Below, in pieces: positions 23,740-34,437 of a stretch of DNA of 64,000 bases (position 1 is the stretch's first letter; each line of letters begins with the position of its first letter). The stretch is from the NCBI GenBank assembly GCA_023376005.1, contig CM042163.1:1539045-1603044 (forward strand), given 5' to 3'. Source of the DNA: Doryteuthis pealeii (taxonomy: Eukaryota; Mollusca; Cephalopoda; Myopsida; Loliginidae). The position numbers were made by a program, and so were the translations under genes. Below the pieces are notes generated by a model. That model was not told the DNA's origin and did not search any database. It was given only the letters and a program-made list of their open reading frames with translations.

Positions 23740-24122
23740 TCTATACATATATAAGGGACAGTTGTGTGTATATGTATGTCCGGGGGAAACTTCGAAAATA
23801 AAACAATTAACGACAAAGTGAATATATATACACATTAAATATCACCAGAGCTTGGTTTTTGAGCAAAATAATAGAGATTTGATTTATATTCGTGAAGATA
23901 ATTAAAAAATAAAATTTAAATGATAACAGCATGGATTCTCTTTTTAATTTAATATTTTCGATAGTAGACATTAACATTTCTTTTCAGGGTAGCTGGATCA
24001 ATGCAAGGTCTATTTTTTTTTACATAGGGGCATTCAACTCACGATTCAGTAATAATGGATCTGCGGGACTAACTTTTAAAAATCCCCCTCTACCCAGGCA
24101 ATGCCGGGTAGTCGCTGCTAGT
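23740..24122 (+). mobile_element. Second Helitron family, non-autonomous, 383 bp
   Basis: Begins TCTATACATATATAAGGGAC after host A. It ends with hairpin ACCCAGGCAATGCCGGGT (7-bp stem with one bulged A), then AGTCGCTG and CTAG before host T. Ends, hairpin position and A/T target fit Helitrons, while the sequence is unrelated to family B. No coding capacity is seen. Confidence 0.8.
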
Positions 24123-24362
24123 TTTATTATAAAGCTTGCTGGCCAGAATGAAAGCTCTGAAAAAAGATGTAAAACAAAATTTACCTTTCCATGTTATATT
24201 CATGGATGAGTTTAAGATGCACAAAAACAAATTTAACCAACATATTCATTTTCAAAACATTATCAAAAACATTAAAAATTTAAGTACCGTCGGTGGGCCG
24301 GATAAAATGCCTTCGCGGTCCGGATCAGTTAGGTGACCCCTGGTTTAGGATAATTATTTGTA

Positions 24363-25002
24363 CTAGCAAATATATGCACCCTCGGGTGCAAGTATTTAAG
24401 TTTTAATATAATAAAATATCATATTAAATTCGAAAAGCTAAAGAAACTGAATAAAAATGCAGATAAAAAGATTTGGAACAGAGGGGGTATGATTGAAAAA
24501 TAGAACAACTTTGAAACTAACTCTTCCATCATTTTCCCTTACTCCCGTCTTTCATTGGTAAATTTTCCTAATTCAACTATATAGTTAAAATAGGAAGTAA
24601 AGAATAATATTACAGTTATTTCTTCTTGTTAATGGATTTCTTTTAAGATTTATTGAAGAGATTTTTGCTCATATTCATTAATATAAAACCAAACAATTAT
24701 AAATCAATAATACTAAGCATATATTTATTAAAATCAAATTTTTAAGATCAATATGCAAATTATCCTCCCAATTCACACTGTAAACCGCTATTTTGTTGTA
24801 TATATAAATACAATTGGATGTTATTAGTATGTAGATATGGTCAACCGTCTTAATGATGTAAAGCAATTTTATTAATAATTGAGGTTTAAATAAAAATAAA
24901 ATCATGGAGAATGTGATGTAAATAACAAACGGAATTGTGACTTGAATAGTGATATAGTTTCGGTTACAGACATACAAACCCACAATCTCCATTATAATAA
25001 GA
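24363..25002 (-). mobile_element. Non-autonomous Helitron, family B copy 4
   Basis: Same borders as copy 1. The hairpin loop has lost one base (GCACCCTCGGGTGC on the plus strand). It keeps the 104-codon minus-strand frame. Confidence 0.88.
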
Positions 25003-25197
25003 TTTAAAATGGAAATTTTATTTGTTTGTATCGTTTATTTACAACAGGTGTCTAATCTCTGTACAATAAAAATGGTGTGTACAGAAAAGATAGCTTTAGA
25101 TACTCTTGAAAAACACTCAAAATTGATAAATAATTCAAATGATAATTTAATTTGATTTTTTTTTCCAGATCAAAGAGGAAGTATTGTACTTTGAGTT

Positions 25198-25533
25198 AAT
25201 ACAGTTCTAAGTGACAGTTATCTCTAGGCTGCAGGTTCAATCCTGGTCAAGGGCGACAGAAACATAGAATAATGATTAACACAGAATAACACTTGTGCCC
25301 AGTCATGGGGTTAGCCGAATGTCAATAGTCTACCCCCGTGGATTGAATAAAGGGTGGGGTTCAAAGTTTTGCGAAGGCTCCAGATTACGACATGAAGGCT
25401 CCCGGGTTCGAGAAGACCCCCCTCCCCCAGTCCGACAATAAATACCCGAAGAAGACCGGAGGGCACATCAGCCGAAACGTAGTACGGATAACAATAAAGA
25501 TGAGGACAATAGTCCAAATAATACAAAGTATTA

Positions 25534-25540
<7 letters not shown>
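25198..25540 (+). mobile_element. Family F SINE-like element
   Basis: TCTAAGTGACAGTTATCTCT and GCAGGTTCAATCCTGG form a tRNA-like head. Then come GATTACGACATGAAGGCTCC, the core GAAGAAGACCGGAGGGCACA, CCGAAACGTAGTAC and the tail AATAAAGATGAGGACAATAG. The same order is seen inverted at 27.6-27.95 and 35.5-35.83 kb. Confidence 0.6.
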
Positions 25541-25571
<31 letters not shown>

Positions 25572-25572
<1 letters not shown>

Positions 25573-26212
25573 CTTATTATAATGGAGATTGTGGGTTTGT
25601 CTGTCTGTAACCGAAACTATATTACTATTCAAGTCACAATTCCCTTTGTTATTTACATCACATTCTCCATGATTTTATTTTTATTTAAACCTCAATTATT
25701 AATAAAATTGTTTTACATCATTAAGACTGTTGACCATATCTACATACTAATAACATGCAATTGTATTTATATATACAACAAAATAGAGGTTTACAGTGTG
25801 AATGGGGAGGCTAATTTGCATATTGATGTTAAAAATTTGATTTTAATAAATATATGCTTTGTATTATTGATTTCTAATTGTTTGGTTTTATATTAATGAA
25901 TATGAGCAAAAATCTCTTCAATAAATCTTAAAAGAAATCCATTAACAAGAAGAAATAACTGTAATATTATTTTTTACTTCCTATTTTAACTAAATAGTTA
26001 AATTAGGAAAATTTACCAATGAAAGACGGGAGTAAGGGAAAATGATGGAAGAGTTAGTTTCAAAGTTGTTCTATTTTTCAATCATACCCCCTCTGTTCCA
26101 AATCTTTTTATCTGAATTCTTATTCAGTTTCATTGGCCTTTCTAATTTAACATGATATTTTATTGTGTTAAAACTTAAATACTTGCACCCGGAGGGTGCA
26201 TATATTTGCTAG
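25572..26212 (+). mobile_element. Non-autonomous Helitron, family B copy 5
   Basis: The only plus-strand copy: TCTTATTATAATGGAGATT at the start, GCACCCGGAGGGTGC hairpin at 26,185-26,199, CTAG at 26,209-26,212, host A and T at the edges. It is inserted beside a (TA)n tract and carries the 104-codon frame from 25,582. Confidence 0.9.
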
Positions 26213-26523
26213 TATATTTAATTGCGTTTCCAAGCCTTGTGTGTGTGTGTGTGTGTGTGTGTGTAAGGGATTATATTCGATGTTTGAAAAATAAGATTTG
26301 TTTCGGACACTAAAACTGATGCTACCTTTTTTTCTAGCAACTTTCCCCCATAGTTTGTGGATTATTTTTTAAAAAAGGTTGAAGCCCTTCTTACTCATGT
26401 ATTAGTCGACACCCAGTTATTTACCAAAAAAATTTACGCATAAAATGTTGACTTGTGTACTTACCATTCAAGTGCAGTGGCATGAAAAGGTCAAAGAACG
26501 CACTAATTGAACTGTTGCGAATC
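26213..26523. other. No gene; (GT)n at 26,239-26,264
   Basis: Only a short microsatellite and AT-rich sequence are seen. Confidence 0.4.
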
Positions 26524-26870
26524 TTCCTTTTTTTTTCCTTTGTTTTTTCTTTTAATCTTTTTTCCTTTGTTTTTCTTTTTATCTTTTTTTCTTTTTTTCT
26601 TTTTATCTTTTTTTTTCTTTTTTTCTTTTTCTTCTTTTTTTTCTTTTTTTCTTTTTTTTCTTTTTTTTTTCTTTATTTTTTCTTTTTTTTCCTTTTTTTT
26701 TCTTTTTGTCTTTTTTTCTTTTTCTTTTTTTTTTCTTTTTCTTTTTCTTTTTTTTTTTTACTTTTTTTGTCGTTTGCGCAGGCGTACTTCGGAATTTGTT
26801 GGTAAATAAATAAATAAAAAACATTGCACTTGTTGACCGCGGGTATTTACGCTACCTTCTCCACCCCCCC

Positions 26871-26940
<70 letters not shown>
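26524..26940 (+). repeat. T-rich tract and (CT)n
   Basis: 26,524-26,760 is TTTTTTCT-rich and 26,873-26,940 is (CT)n. The 112-bp spacer holds GTCGTTTGCGCAGGCGTACTT. Open frames here are compositional artefacts. Confidence 0.85.
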
Positions 26941-26942
<2 letters not shown>

Positions 26943-27145
26943 CCCGGTCATCAATCCAACTTTCCTATGAAGCTATGGTGGAGTTCATAACTTAAACATT
27001 AGCAATCATTCCTAACATAACAATACTTGAAATGTTATGCCAAAATATATTTCACTAATTCCGAACGCCCCCCCCTCTTTTTTTCCTTCTTTTTTTGTTT
27101 TTTGTTTTCCTTATTGTTTTTTTTTTGTTTTTTTTTTTTACTGCG

Positions 27146-27335
27146 GCCCTGTCGGTGCGACTTGAGAATACTCCGACTGCACCTCTGCAGAAAAGGTAAG
27201 ACTCCCCCCACCCCGCCTCAAAAAAAGTGGTGACCCGTGATGCTTAAGGGCGATCTGTGTGGTAAATTGATGAGTAGATGGTTGATGAAGCGTTCCACCT
27301 CAGATGCAAAAACAATCTCCCGTGTCTAGCGCTAG
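27146..27335. mobile_element. Family A interior fragment (-) joined to SINE C fragment (+)
   Basis: 27,146-27,245 contains CCGACTGCACCTCTGCAGA, the inverse of 485-510. 27,246-27,335 contains GCGATCTGTGTGGTAAA and CGTTCCACCTCAGATGC from the SINE C body. The join is abrupt. Confidence 0.6.
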
Positions 27336-27429
27336 ACCCGAGTTCAAATCCTGGACGAGACTGTTTGCATTTCACCTTGCGCTAATATTTGTTTGACTGA
27401 AGATTTTTTTAGATCAGATTTGGTATTTT

Positions 27430-27535
27430 GTATTATTTAGATTTTCGGACCATTGTCCTCATTTTTATTGTTATATAAACATTTTTTGTATAAGAATAAA
27501 GATGGGGACCAAAGCCCGAAAAATCTTAATAATAC
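27430..27535. mobile_element. Short family F derivative
   Basis: TTATTTAGATTTTCGGACC and AATAAAGATGGGGACC are the two F ends with almost no interior. The same short form is at 35,335-35,440 in unit 2. Confidence 0.55.
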
Positions 27536-27583
27536 AAAGCGCTAATACTATTTCTCTGAGTGTTTGAGATGAGGCTTGAAGAT

Positions 27584-27955
27584 TAGTATTATCTGCGTTA
27601 TTCGGACTATTGTCCCCATCTTCATTGTTATTTGTACAACGTTTCGGCCGATATGCCCTCCGGCCTTCTTCAGGTATTTCTTGTCGGACTCGGGAACCTT
27701 CTTTTCGGACTCGGGAACCTTCTTTTCGAACTCGGGAACTTTCTTGTCGTAATCGGGAGCCATCACGGAACTTTGAACCTAACCCTTTATTTAGTCCACG
27801 GGGGTATCCTGTTCTCATTCCGCTAACCATAGCTGGGGTTGGAGTTGTGTTAATTATTTTTCTATCTTACTGCCTCTACTCAGGATTGAAACCGGAATCC
27901 AGAGATAACTGTCACTTAGAACTGTCTTAACCTAACTACCCTATCCACTAGACCT
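27584..27955 (-). mobile_element. Family F SINE-like element with 21-bp tandem repeat
   Basis: On the minus strand it has a tRNA-like head (GGTCTAGTGGATAGGGTAG, CCGGTTTCAATCCTG), then about four 21-bp units GGTTCCCGAGTCCGAAAAGA (7 codons, VPESEKK). Next are the core CTGAAGAAGGCCGG...CGGCCGAAACG and the tail AATGAAGATGGGGACAATAG. The peptide repeats are incidental to the 21-bp period. Confidence 0.6.
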
Positions 27956-28087
27956 GTGTCCAATTGGTCCAATTGGTTCAATTGGTTGGCGTGATTGATT
28001 TATTGATTTATTTTAATGGCACATCGACCCGTATGGGATTATTTTATGGAATTGTATGTTTATATTATCTCGTTACATTTTTTGTGT

Positions 28088-28370
28088 AGTTGGCTGGCTG
28101 GTTGGCTGGTTGGATTTTACGGCATGTCAATCCTTGTAGGGTTATTTTATACCGAAGACGTTTTGTTTTATTCATTCTTGTTAAGGTATTCAATTTTTCT
28201 TTATACTCAATTTTTAAACACATTTTTTAAACTCATCTTTTTATCTATCTAACATATAAATGATACCCTAACAGGTACTACCACTTCGGGTCAAAGAGTA
28301 CTCCACCACACTCCCCAGAGCTCCAGAATTGCAATCTCACCATTAGATGCAGTTTAACGTCATTTTTTGT
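28088..28370 (+). mobile_element. Family A left arm
   Basis: Outer motif TTTTACGGCATGTCAATCC, then GATACCCTAACAGGTACTAC and CACCATTAGATGCAGTTTAA. It is the long left terminal repeat of family A in a subfamily shared with 35,960-36,245. Confidence 0.65.
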
Positions 28371-28429
28371 GTGGTTTCTTAATCATCTTTATTTTTTTAT
28401 TTTTTTTTATTTCTCTGAATGTTTGATAT

Positions 28430-28645
28430 GAGGCTTGATGATTAGTATTATCTGCGTTATTCGGACTATTGTCCTCATCTTCATTGTTATTTGTACAACG
28501 TTTCGGCCGATATGCCCTCCGGCCTTCTTCATGTATTTCGAGTCCGACAAGAAATACCTGAAGAAGGCCGCAGGGCATATCGACCGAAATGTTGTACAAA
28601 TAACAATGAAGATGAGGACAATAGTCAATAACGCAGATAATACTA
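28430..28645. mobile_element. Family F palindrome, present only in unit 1
   Basis: Two F tails face each other. TATTATCTGCGTTATTCGG...GGCCTTCTTCATGTATTTCG is mirrored by AAATACCTGAAGAAGGCC...CAATAACGCAGATAATA. Unit 2 has only (ATTT)n at the corresponding place (36,250-36,617), so this is an insertion or deletion difference between the two copies. Confidence 0.7.
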
Positions 28646-28744
28646 TTTTTATTTTTATTTTATTCTTTTTTTTTTTTTTTTTTTTTTTTGCACACGTTTA
28701 TATGATATCAAGTTTGCTGATTTAATACAAATAATTTGCAATCA

Positions 28745-29010
28745 GATTTATTGGACCTATATATGAGACACTAACAGATACTACCACTCCGGGTCAGAGT
28801 GGACCTGGGTGTAATGACAATGAAGAATTATTTCACACTCCTTAAAACTGTAGAACTGACGTCTCATGATCAGATGAAGTTTAGTATCATACTCAGGATA
28901 GCTCTTTTTAAAGGGGACGGGGGTCTTATCCCTCTCCAGGGGATACAGTCAGTGTATTCTAAACCCCGCCGACAGAGAGGATCTGTTGACGTAGAAGATT
29001 TCGTCTAGTG
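28745..29010 (+). mobile_element. Family A-related arm
   Basis: ACTACCACTCCGGGTCAGAG, GATGAAGTTTAGTATCATAC and AGGGGATACAGTCAGTGTAT. It corresponds to 36,685-36,960 and to the right arm at 59,035-59,215. Confidence 0.6.
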
Positions 29011-29167
29011 TTTAGTGAATTGTCTTACCCATTTTAAAACTCTGAACTGATCTCTAACCGTCGCGTTTTCTTACGATTCAAAATATCATCCCCATTGGCC
29101 TATTTTAATATTAAAGTAATCTCCGTAAAAAAAATCCTAATTTTAAACAATTTCCCTAAACAGATCT

Positions 29168-29275
29168 TTTTTTTGTTTTTGTTTTTTGCTTTTGTTTTTG
29201 TTTTTGTTTTTGTTTTTGTTTTTTTATTTATTTTATTTTATTTATTTTTTTGTTTTTTGTTTTTTGTTTTTTAAG
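29168..29275 (+). repeat. (GTTTTT)n and (ATTT)n simple repeat
   Basis: Homopolymer-rich T/G tract followed by ATTT units; counterpart at 37,095-37,190. Confidence 0.8.
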
Positions 29276-29680
29276 GTCCGGTTGGATTTTACGGCATGTC
29301 AGCCCTTGTTGGATTATTTTATGCCGAAGTCGTTTTGTTTTATTCGTTCTTGTTGGGTATTCATTTTTTTTTTCCAGATTCAATTTCTTTTTAAACACAT
29401 TTTTAAAAACTCACCTTTTGATCTATCAAACCTATAGATGATACCCTAACAGGTAATACCATTTCGGGTAAAAGTCGGTAGAGCATCCGCCTTGGATTCA
29501 CAAGGTTCAATACTGGTCCCCACCATCTCAGAGCATCAGTAGCATAGATTGGGTAATCTGATCTGTACGATGAATTGAGGAGATGATTATAGGTGTAGTG
29601 CTCCACCTCAGCCAAATTATCTCCTTGGTCTAGCGCTATACCGACAATAGACCTCTCCACCAATTTTACTTTTATTTTAC
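29276..29680 (+). mobile_element. Family A left arm fused to SINE C-like sequence
   Basis: TTTTACGGCATGTCAGCCC to CCCTAACAGGTAATACC is the family A arm. It continues as GTCGGTAGAGCATCCGCC, CACAAGGTTCAATACTGG and CTCCTTGGTCTAGCGC, a SINE C copy that lacks part of the tRNA head. The same fusion is at 37,195-37,605. Confidence 0.65.
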
Positions 29681-29984
29681 TAAATCCTTGATTATTCAAT
29701 TTAGGGGGTCTTCTCATTGCCTACCCCTTTTTTAAGTACGGGTCATTCAATGAATAAGTGGGATTTATTGATTTGAATTCAAATCAAACAGATTGCTTCA
29801 GGTTTCAACAGAGGTCTTTCATGAAATTTTTGATGGCCGAGAAGTGCAAACCATGTGAAATTTACTGAGTAATGTGTGATATATACGGAAAAACATGTTT
29901 TTAATAAGAAATAAATGTTTGCAAATGGGCTAAACATGGTGTCATAACATGTTTTAAAAAAGGATTACAAAAATTAATAAGTAT

Positions 29985-30215
29985 TATTTAGATTATTCGG
30001 ACTATTGTCCTCATCTTTATTGTTCTTAACGTATTCGGGAGCTCCCGATTACGACAAGAAGGTTCCTGATTTCACCAAGAAGGTTCGCGAGTCCGACAAG
30101 AAATATCTGAAGAAGGCCGGAGGGCACATCGGCCGAAACGTTGTACAGATAACAATAAAGATGAGGACAATAGTCCGAAAGATCAAAAAAATACTAATTA
30201 TCAAACCTCATCTCA
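29985..30215 (+). mobile_element. Family F element
   Basis: GATTATTCGGACTATTGTCC at the start is mirrored by GACAATAGTCCGAAAGATC. Between them are 21-bp-like units, CTGAAGAAGGCCGG (30,107 onward) and CGGCCGAAACGTTGTAC. It has counterpart 37,926-38,150. Confidence 0.65.
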
Positions 30216-31370
30216 AAAATTTAGAGAAATAAAAATTAATAACTCTGAATTGTTTTGTTTTTTTTACATTTTATTGGGGTTTTTTGGATGGGGGAGGAAG
30301 TGAGATTTACAAGTGAGATTTACAATATTATATTTTTAAATTTAATCAAATAAAAAGCAAGAGTTGCTTCCCTTAAAATGTGAAAATGATCAATGAATGG
30401 TTCATCGGTTAATTTTACAAGTTCAAGGGGAACAACTCTTACTGGTTTTTCAAATTTGATTAAATGTAAAAATAAGTGAATTACCTTCTTTTCTTCTTTT
30501 TTTAAGTATTTATAGACTTTTTAATTTTTTAAACTCTTTTTTTAAACAAATTATGCCATCATGTTTAGTCCATTTGCAAACATTTATTTTACCAAAGCAT
30601 TCCTCACCATACATATATGTAGTTATAAAAAAAAAAGAAAAAGAAAAAAAAAGAAAAAAGAAAAGAAGTTAATTTACAATATTTGTTTATTTTAGAATTT
30701 AATCCAATTCATAAACCAGCAAAAGTTGCTGCTCTTGAACCGTAAAGTTAACCCATGAACGACCGAAGAGGGAATATTTGATTAAAGGCAGGCGATAGAT
30801 TTTGAGTAGACGTAGAAAATTTTGAAGAAGACGGGATGATTTTTAGGAAGAAGTCTGAAAAGATTTCAAATAAGAAAATGTTAATTTTGAGACTCTATGG
30901 TCAGGAAATATGCCGAGAGACTAAGATTTCTTTAAGTGGGAGTTATTTTGCAGAAGAAATTGGAAATAAGTTTTCTCTCCCGGAAAGTAAAGAAAATTAT
31001 CTGGAGATTAATGTCTATTTATTTGTTGTACCTTGTGTGTGTCTTTTTTTTAAAACAGAATCGTCTGCTGTAAAGAAATCGAGGATGAAGATTATTCCTC
31101 CTGGAGAAGGAAATAATATTTATGAACTTATATATGAACTTATATGTTATTCTGTACTTTGTCGTTTTTCTTGTGAATTGAAATAAATTATTTAATGAAA
31201 TAATCATTTCAACTTTTGTTGTCTTTCTTAACTTTCTCAAATTTTTATAATCGTTGAAATTAAACGGCTTTTTTTTTTATGAATTACATCTTTTGGTCAA
31301 ATATATAAATTTGAAAATTATTAGATAGGAATCATTATCATCAAATCGTACTGACAGTATCAATTCCCAA

Positions 31371-31372
<2 letters not shown>
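30216..31372. other. No gene confirmed; 116-codon frame at 30,836-31,186
   Basis: The plus-strand frame at 30,836-31,186 has no motif I recognise. The counterpart at 38,776-39,130 has several single-base insertions and deletions that break it, so it is either non-coding or the second copy carries sequence errors. The remainder is AT-rich. Confidence 0.35.

Positions 31373-31456
<84 letters not shown>
31373..31456 (+). repeat. (CT)n microsatellite
   Basis: Uninterrupted CT run. The counterpart at 39,318-39,398 is interrupted by CC and TT-C variants. Confidence 0.95.
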
Positions 31457-31459
<3 letters not shown>

Positions 31460-31677
31460 GAATTCTTCATTGCTTCTCCTGCAGTGTCCAACATGTCTTG
31501 TTCATTTTACTTAGTTTGTGTGATAGGGGGTAAGTGGCCGTACAGCTACTTTTGTGGGGTGCTGCTTCCATGATTTGACCAATAGTGCATGCGTTAATTA
31601 AAAATATAATTGTTTACAAAGAATGATGATGGTGATAATGATTGTTATTACCATTATCATTATTAGTATTAGTAATA

Positions 31678-31966
31678 TATATTTACCAAATCCCTCCGCA
31701 CGAGCAGGATGCGACACAATGTCAATTTCTTAAGCGAGGCTTAACAGGTTTGAATTCAGAGTTTTCCTTCTCCTAGACTGGTTACCTAGCCATGGTTAAA
31801 GAGCCCAGTCTGCCCTGCTATTTACCCATAGCTGGAGGGAGAGTAGAATTCATACCTTTCCTAAGGGTATTAGCGCTATATGAAATGTTAACAGCTTCGT
31901 CTAGGAATTGAACTCGGGTTGACGAGTCCATTTCCTATGACTCTAACCATTAGACCATGCGCCTCC
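31678..31966 (-). mobile_element. SINE D, complete, with 16-bp target duplication
   Basis: The minus-strand element runs from the tRNA head (GGCGCATGGTCTAATGGTTA; GAGTTCAATTCC) through the body to the tail CCTCGCTTAAGAAATTG...GGATTTGGTAAAT. ATTAGTATTAGTAATA occurs on both sides (31,662-31,677 and 31,967-31,982), defining a 289-bp element. Confidence 0.9.
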
Positions 31967-31982
31967 ATTAGTATTAGTAATA

Positions 31983-32911
31983 GTTGTTGTTGTTGTTGTT
32001 GTTGTTCTTCTTCTTCTTCTTCTTCTTCTTCTTCTAAATCATATAACTGTGTACAACCAAATGATTATTATTGAATAGAAAAATTACTTGAAATCATATA
32101 ACTGTGTGAGAATACCCGGTCTGCACTCCTGCACCTTCATTGCACAATGTCCAGACCCCAACGTTCTATGCTGGCCGATTTGAAGAGGAGGTTGTGACAC
32201 TTGGGCAGTTTGTGGTGGACTATCTCAGCTGACAAGAAGTTGTTATGAGACTAAGTCAAATTACCGGCTTCGCTGGCTAATTTCTACCTCTGTTGCTACT
32301 GTCGTTACCACCACCCGACTGCTGGCCAAAAACTAACTTTTTAGCTGGGGCTTTGCCTGTATATATATAAAATTCCACCCCACCATCTTCTTCCTGACTA
32401 CACTTGCTGGACACTCAATCTCATCTCCAGATGTTTTTTTTTGTTTGAAATACTAACCATAATTAGCACGTTACTCTAAACAAAATACAATTAACAATTA
32501 ACAGAAATAAATCATCTCTAGACATTTTGACTCTGTGTGATATCAAATAACTTCATATCACTCATTTTTTATTTACTTATTCGTTCCTTAGTCATATTCA
32601 CTCATGTATACACACATTATCCACTATCTCCCATCTACACACAGACACTCATGTGTAAACACATATGTATCCATAATCTTACATACTATTTATTCACATA
32701 ACTAATTATTACACCTATATATACACACTACACACATGATCCACCAGTTGCATTCTACACCCATGTGTTTACCGCCATGCATAGTGTCATAATTGAGTGT
32801 AAATTCCATTCAATCAATTCATTCGTTTGATTTCCTTTGGTTTCTTCTTCATTCGGCCGCCATTGTTATCATCTGCTTTAACAAAAAAAAATATCAGCAA
32901 AATATTCGGTA
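31983..32911. other. (GTT)n/(CTT)n run, then no gene seen
   Basis: (GTT)n and (CTT)n occupy about 31,983-32,034. 32,035-32,911 is collinear with 40,010-41,000 and contains CACTCATGTATACACACA-type repeats. No motif-bearing frame is present. Confidence 0.5.
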
Positions 32912-32921
32912 TTGGTAGATT

Positions 32922-32969
<48 letters not shown>

Positions 32970-33124
32970 TGAACAGCGTAATAGATAGATAGATAGATAT
33001 GAACAGATAAATAGATAGATAGATAGAACTATAATAGATAGATAGATAGATACATAGATAGATAGATAGATAGATAGATATGAACAGCGTATTAGATAGA
33101 TAGATAGATAGATATGAACGCGTA

Positions 33125-33163
<39 letters not shown>

Positions 33164-33177
33164 TGAACAGCGTAATA

Positions 33178-33213
<36 letters not shown>

Positions 33214-33219
33214 GCATAT

Positions 33220-33253
<34 letters not shown>

Positions 33254-33307
33254 TAGATAAGATAGTAGATAGATAGATAAGATAGATAGATAGATATGAA
33301 CAGCGTA

Positions 33308-33338
<31 letters not shown>

Positions 33339-33348
33339 TGACAGCGTA

Positions 33349-33379
<31 letters not shown>

Positions 33380-33481
33380 TGAACAGCGTAATTAGATAGA
33401 TAGATAATAGATAGATAGATAGATAGATATAATAGATAGATAGATAGATAGATATGAACAGCGTAATAGATAGATAGATAA

Positions 33482-33520
<39 letters not shown>

Positions 33521-33535
33521 TGAACAGCGTAATAG

Positions 33536-33586
<51 letters not shown>

Positions 33587-33594
33587 CAGCGTAT

Positions 33595-33636
<42 letters not shown>

Positions 33637-33667
33637 TGAACAGCGTAATAGATAGATAGATAGCTAA

Positions 33668-33706
<39 letters not shown>

Positions 33707-33753
33707 TGAACAGCGTAATAGAAGATAGATAGATAGATAGATAGATATGATAT

Positions 33754-33787
<34 letters not shown>

Positions 33788-33798
33788 TGAACAGCGTA

Positions 33799-33831
<33 letters not shown>

Positions 33832-33861
33832 ATAGATAGATAGATAGATATGAACAGCGTA

Positions 33862-33892
<31 letters not shown>

Positions 33893-34068
33893 TGAACAGC
33901 GTATTAGATAGATAGATAGATAGATAGATAGATATAGATAGATAGATAGATAGATAGATAGATGAACAGATAGAGATAGATAGATAGATAGGATAGATAG
34001 ATAGATAGATAGATAGATACTAATAGATAGATAGATAGCTAAATAGATAGATAGATAGATAGATAGAA

Positions 34069-34099
<31 letters not shown>

Positions 34100-34255
34100 T
34101 AAACAGCGTAATAGATAGATAGATAGATAGATAGATATAGATTAGACAGCGTGATAGATAGATAGATAGATAGATAGATATGAACAGCTTAATAGATAGA
34201 TAGATAGATAGATAGATATGAACAGCGTAATAGATAGATAGATTGATATGAACTA

Positions 34256-34289
<34 letters not shown>

Positions 34290-34342
34290 TAGATAGATAT
34301 GAAGCGTATAGATAGATAGATAGATAGATAGATAGCAGCGTA

Positions 34343-34377
<35 letters not shown>

Positions 34378-34388
34378 TGAACAGCGTA

Positions 34389-34436
<48 letters not shown>
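32912..34436 (+). repeat. (GATA)n array punctuated by TATGAACAGCGTAAT
   Basis: Runs of GATA are interrupted some two dozen times by TATGAACAGCGTAAT or close variants, giving a higher-order repeat of irregular 40-70-bp period. On the minus strand (CTAT)n has no stops and yields long Ser-Ile-Tyr-Leu frames, which are artefacts. Confidence 0.92.

Positions 34437-34437
<1 letters not shown>

Noticed and set aside
25582..25896. 104-codon open frame conserved in three Helitron B copies (also 24,678-24,992 and 15,632-16,063, minus)
   Set aside because: Between copies 4 and 5 I count about nine amino-acid-changing and three silent differences, roughly what neutral change gives. Copies 1 and 3 have it broken. 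AT-rich young copies can stay open by chance.
30836..31186. 116-codon gene in the duplicated segment
   Set aside because: Broken by indels in the other copy, no recognisable motif, and no splice or start context of note.
31973..34436. CRISPR array
   Set aside because: Repeats are microsatellite runs with a short conserved spacer, the reverse of CRISPR organisation, and the genome is eukaryotic.
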